Assembly (NCBI RefSeq): GCF_029227915.1
Contig: NC_079889.1
Span: 3,038,001-3,102,000, forward strand
DNA: 64,000 nucleotides
Origin: Hydractinia symbiolongicarpus
Lineage: Eukaryota > Cnidaria > Hydrozoa > Anthoathecata > Hydractiniidae
Reading direction: 5' to 3'
Each line of letters opens with the position of its first letter. Position 1 is the first letter of the stretch. Both the position numbers and the translations under genes were made by a program. The notes beneath the pieces are model-generated. The model was not told the DNA's origin. It searched no databases and was given only the letters and a program-made list of their open reading frames with translations. Below, piece by piece: positions 60,339 to 64,000 of the stretch.

Positions 60339-60495
60339 TTTTCACAAACTTGTATATATATGATACAAAAAACATGTGAGAATAAAAATGAACAAAACAT
60401 GCTCCTGCATTTAAAATAGCACCCACTCAATATCTTCTGGTGAAATAAAAAATAATAAAAAATATTATTTAGGTCAATTGATGAGGTAGGCTTTT

Positions 60496-60714
60496 GTGGC
60501 ACCGCAGCTTAGTAGTTTTAACGGGGTTCGATTTTCCTTGGCTGTGAATCAATATGGGCGAGTGAATGTTACCATAGCCTCCAGTTAGATAGATATATAG
60601 ATGTGCATATTTTGCATGGCTGGCCTCACAAATTTTGAGGGATATACCCTGTCTATTATTTCCATGAGGAGCTATATGGCTTAGAAGGACTGTTAGGGGA
60701 GTTAGACCCAATTA
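60496..60714 (+). mobile_element. tRNA-derived SINE-like element 1
   Basis: GTGGCACCGCAGCTTAGTAGTTTTAA resembles a Pol III A box, and GGGGTTCGATTTTCC a B box, although the part between is shortened. The body reads GGGCGAGTGAATGTTACCATAG. The 3' portion TTTTGAGGGATATACCCTG recurs, inverted, at about 61800-61850. Confidence 0.55.
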
Positions 60715-60904
60715 GCGTCCACCCTCCACTAGACAACTGCCGGCAGCATCCAACGCCCACACAGTGGGCCATTTCCCCAATTTCCCTCATATGGGTTGGG
60801 TTAACCCAGGCCTATAGTAACATTCACTCGTCCATGTTAGGGGAAACAAACCCCGGTCTCCCGCACAAAGTGCGAGAGTTATAACCACTAAACTACGGCG
60901 TCAC
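60715..60904 (-). mobile_element. tRNA-derived SINE-like element 2
   Basis: Read leftward from 60904: GACGCCGTAGTTTAGTGGTTATAAC (A box), GGGAGACC, GGGGTTTGTTTCCCC (B-box-like), then GGACGAGTGAATGTTACTATAGG as in element 1, and GGGAAATTGGGGAAATGG. It faces element 1 (tail to tail). Confidence 0.65.
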
Positions 60905-60911
60905 GACAACC

Positions 60912-61012
60912 AAAGCAATGTGAGGGAAATTGGAGAGATGGCACAATGTGTTGGCCGTTGTTTGTTGCAGGTAGTTGTCTGGCAGAACGCAGACCCTAAT
61001 TGGGTCTGCATC
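60912..61012 (+). mobile_element. SINE body fragment inverted relative to element 2
   Basis: GAGGGAAATTGG-AGATGGC-CA-TGTGTTGGCCGTTG, then GTAGTTGTCTGGC and CCCTAATTGGGTCT, match the reverse complement of about 60705-60795. It makes an imperfect inverted repeat with element 2. A short open frame over it (60920-61129) is not supported as a gene. Confidence 0.5.
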
Positions 61013-62970
61013 ATGCCTGAAAATGAACAATTCTTGCAGTCAGAGTGTTCTCCTTCGTTGCTCTCCGATGGGGTACAAACCTGCACACTAGAAAATGTCG
61101 CAAAATGGCAAGAATTAAGCAGTATCTAAAACATATTAAAAGATTTGATCAAAAAAAAAAGAATTCCTTGAAAAATCCAGGTATATGAAGATTTCACCAC
61201 AAAAATGTTTTCATTACGGCATTTGTACACCATTTTGTAAAGGCTGCTCTTAATACTGCCAAGAGGTTGCCGATAAGCCGCAACGCCCGCATATATATAT
61301 AAGGGCAAGTTCGTGCGTCTTTTCGAATATAATTGGCAGTTTTACCCCGGAACCGCTGGCACTCTCCAGAACTCGCCCGGACATTCGGACAATAGTTGGG
61401 AAGAAGGCGCTTGAAGAGAAAGGAGTTAATAAAGTTTATATGTAAGTGATTTATAATGTAAACTTTATCAAAAACCATCAAAAACATTTCTTTTAAGAAC
61501 TTCGCTACCACATAGTAAGTTTATTATAATTTTTATAGTTTATTTAATCATATTAGTCAGTTTTCTTTTTTTTTTTTGGCGGGGGGACATTGTTCGGGCC
61601 TATGTGAGTTTTTTTGGGCGAATACTTGAATTTTTTCAAAACGCTGAACCCACCCGCACTTTTTACGCCGTATGCGGCTTATTGGCACCCTCGTATACTA
61701 GCCCCTGATTAGTTGAACCAGTATTATGACATGAATCCGACCACAAGAGTAAATATATACTCTAGAACTCGCCATTCAAGTCATAGTTCCTCCTGGAAAT
61801 AATAAACAGGGTATATCCCTCAATATTTGCAAGGCTAGGCCATGTAAAATATGAACACACACAGAGTGATCCAAACTAGCTAGCTATATAAACAGAAAAC
61901 GATCTCTGATAAAGAAGCACATATGCTGGCAAGAGCCAAACCTTAATATCCCTGGCTTGACGGATTTGAGGCCTGGATCACATGATCCCTGGTTTGTGTT
62001 GGTGTTCCTTCCCTATTTCCCTATTTATTATTCTGTCTCCCTAACAACAAAATTCAGATTGTAAGTGATTGTTGGTGGGCCCTGAATTGGAAAGATCATG
62101 TGAAAATAATAAAATGTTTACCTATTTTTAGTATCTTTAAAATGGTGGTAAAAGGGTAGCTGAAAGCTTAAAAAAAGAATCGAAAAACAAAAATATTGGT
62201 CTTTTGCTCCACTGCAATTGCCCCCATCTTGAGATCTAACAGATATTGACTTTGGACCTTCTGTTTATGTCCGTGCATCAGGACCCCGGGTAATCTAGCA
62301 CCCTTTTTCCAGTCAAGGCTGATTTCCATTCAAACTACTTTCACGCCGCGCGAATTTTGACACAGTAAACCGATATGGGTATGCGAAGTTTTTATTTAAA
62401 CTGGTCATTCTAGAGCGTGCAATCGTACCCAAAAAAAGTAGAACCAGATCCTACTTGTGCGATCGTAAAAATTTATTTCAATGCTTTCAAGGATGCTGAT
62501 CACGATTTTAAATGCCCGAAACCCCGCTGTTTTCTTAATTTCTGACAAATATCTCACTTTCTTACTCTACTCGTTCACTTCCTAAAAACGCCTTAATTAC
62601 TTTGCCAAAGATAGTCTGCGACAAACTACTTGGATTTATTTCGTGATATTTCGTGTATTTGTGGAGAAAAAACTGATATTTTGCCATCCAACACTCCTTT
62701 TCAAATTTCCCGCGTGTAGTTGATTTCAATTAAACACAAATTTAAAGTTTGTTAACAGCAAGCGCAATATTCTCTCAAAAGAGGTCATTTAGGTTGGATT
62801 TCATACAAGTATGTTTAATTATGTGGTTTTAGATGTATACTATGTATACTTTTCTTAAAGCCCAGAGTTTCTTCTTCAATAAAAGTGTAGGATTTAGATT
62901 AGGTTTTTTTTGGCTCCTAAAATACGCTTTTAGAAAAAAAAGCATGAAATCTTTGCAATAACAAACCGCC
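61013..62970. other. Upstream region with no recognisable gene
   Basis: Mixed-composition sequence. About 61790-61850 holds a minus-orientation fragment matching the SINE-like body (GGGATATACCCTG side). The rest shows no coding exon I can support. Confidence 0.4.
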
Positions 62971-63071
62971 CAAACCTCGTTGTCAGGGCATTTTTCCTTG
63001 TTGACGAAGTTGACAGCAGTCACTCCGTAATATAACGGCTCAGGGGGCACAAGACCCTGGGGACGAGGTTG
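62971..63071 (-). mobile_element. MITE-like element with CAACCTCGT ends (copy 5)
   Basis: Starts CAAACCTCGTTGTCAGGGC and ends CCCTGGGGACGAGGTTG: inverted termini, about 101 bp. Reverse complemented, it matches copy 4 at 20149 over most of its length. Confidence 0.65.
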
Positions 63072-63391
63072 AAACGCCCTATTATCACCCGCGTTCTGCG
63101 TAAAATGGTATGGCTTTGAAGATTTTTTACGGAAGAACTTAAATAAGAACATTTGAGGTCGACAAAAGCGTAAAAATCTCACTCATCCTCGCATCAAATT
63201 TTGATCTTCGTATAAAAAAACACGTGGCTTAAGGGAAATAATGTGTGCCAAAAATTTCGCGGGAGAGCTTTTCACAAGAGAGTAAAGGCCGCTGGAAGGA
63301 ATTCAACATTTTCTATTCTACGTACTTTAAAGGAAAAAAATGTAAATTGTTCCTCAAAATGAAAAAAAAGTCCAAAGAATTGATTATGTTA
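63072..63391. other. Non-coding stretch between two mobile elements
   Basis: About 320 bp between a MITE-like element and Helitron copy E. I see no gene or repeat in it. Confidence 0.35.
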
Positions 63392-63530
63392 TCTATATTA
63401 TAATAATACCCATGTACGTCTGTCTGTCTGTCACGCAAAATGGTAGCTTAGCTGCGCAATAGCAAGAAGCACGCAATGCAGTATAAAAAGGACGGGCGAA
63501 TCCGTGGATTTTCCACGGACTAACGACTAG
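63392..63530 (+). mobile_element. Helitron-like mini-element, copy E (139 bp)
   Basis: A, then TCTATATTATAATAATACCC, a short GTCT run, the hairpin CCGTGGATTTTCCACGG, ACTAACGACTAG, then T. The ends match copies A-D. Confidence 0.75.
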
Positions 63531-64000
63531 TTCTATCTATTATCTTTATCTATTAAGCTCTATTTACATTCCATTTTTAAGTAAGGGTTTAGGAAATATT
63601 TAAATCTCTCCTTACGTAAGGTTTTGTTTACGTGTACGTTAATGTCTCTTACGTACTCCGTGTAAATTTACTTCTTAGTTCTTGCTCTTTGAATCATTCA
63701 ACAGGGCAGCAATCAAAAAATGCAAATTATCGCCGTCATCAAAAAAATGCAAATTAAGCACGTCTTAAAAAAAGGATCATGGCTTAGTAAACCTACAAAT
63801 CTTGATAGAAGTTTGTGTGTCAAAAAGACCGATTCGTGCCTCATTACACGCAGACATTTTAATGATATTTTCTTTTTGTTTTGACTTGATTAAAGTATTT
63901 AAATTCTAGACCTGCCACAATAGAAATATTCAATCAAATGCTATTGCGCAATTTTTCCTTCTTTTCTCCTTTTTTTTGGCTTACATAGTTTCTTACAAAC
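63531..64000. other. Right edge, no recognisable gene
   Basis: AT-rich sequence with a direct repeat of AATCAAAAAATGCAAATTA-type words at 63710-63750. A short frame with CVKKTDSCLITRRHFND was examined and not accepted. Confidence 0.35.

Noticed and set aside
60840-60904. Possible functional tRNA gene
   Set aside because: A and B boxes are present, but the anticodon arm is malformed, and the sequence continues into a repeat body shared with element 1, so it is a SINE head.
63700-63890. Weak THAP-like string (CVKKTDSCLITRRHFND)
   Set aside because: Spacing of Cys/His and the other THAP landmarks do not fit, and no longer frame supports it.

Overview
The window is animal nuclear DNA. Its genes are intron-rich, spliced at GT-AG sites and widely spaced in AT-rich sequence full of decayed mobile elements. 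The repeat types (mini-Helitrons carrying GACA/GTCT microsatellites, CR1-like LINE fragments, short inverted-repeat elements beginning CAACCTCGTCCCCAGG) together with isopenicillin-N-synthase-like oxygenases fit an early-branching invertebrate, most likely a cnidarian and perhaps a hydrozoan. That placement is inference; no marker in the window fixes the species.

All seven recognisable protein genes lie on the minus strand. In transcription order they are: OPA1, the mitochondrial inner-membrane dynamin GTPase (60310 to 47466, 26 coding exons, 974 aa); a 2-oxoglutarate/Fe(II) oxygenase, copy C (45841 to 43572); copy B (36991 to 35642); an SREK1IP1-like zinc-knuckle splicing factor (34816 to 29737, 7 exons, 161 aa); oxygenase copy A (28434 to 26967); the tRNA wybutosine enzyme TYW2/TRMT12 (25831 to 20777, 4 exons, 419 aa); and the 5' part of ARHGAP39/Vilse (from about 17503 down to 1302). 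The last gene runs off the left edge, so its MyTH4 and RhoGAP domains are not here. The exon chains were joined by hand from splice sites, reading-frame phase and similarity to known families, and every junction listed keeps frame.

The space between genes and inside introns is mostly repeats. A decayed LINE fills 1-1205, with three 5'-truncated relatives elsewhere. Six Helitron-like mini-elements occur, two of them joined head to tail inside an OPA1 intron. A 1.04 kb inverted-repeat transposon ends 26 bp from an ARHGAP39 splice donor. Short AACCTCGT-type elements cluster at 19.4-20.3 kb with one more at 63 kb. Decayed DDE-transposase-like coding sequence fills 38.3-42.6 kb between oxygenases B and C. 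tRNA-derived SINE-like copies lie just upstream of OPA1.

The genes do not form an obvious pathway: mitochondrial fusion, tRNA modification, splicing and Rho signalling are unrelated housekeeping roles. The three oxygenases are a local gene family. No clearly new biological system is visible. The items most worth checking are the tandem Helitron junction, the oxygenase family, a possible trans-splice acceptor next to every start codon, a GC-AG intron in OPA1, hammerhead-like motifs in OPA1 introns, and low-complexity tracts that abut splice donors.
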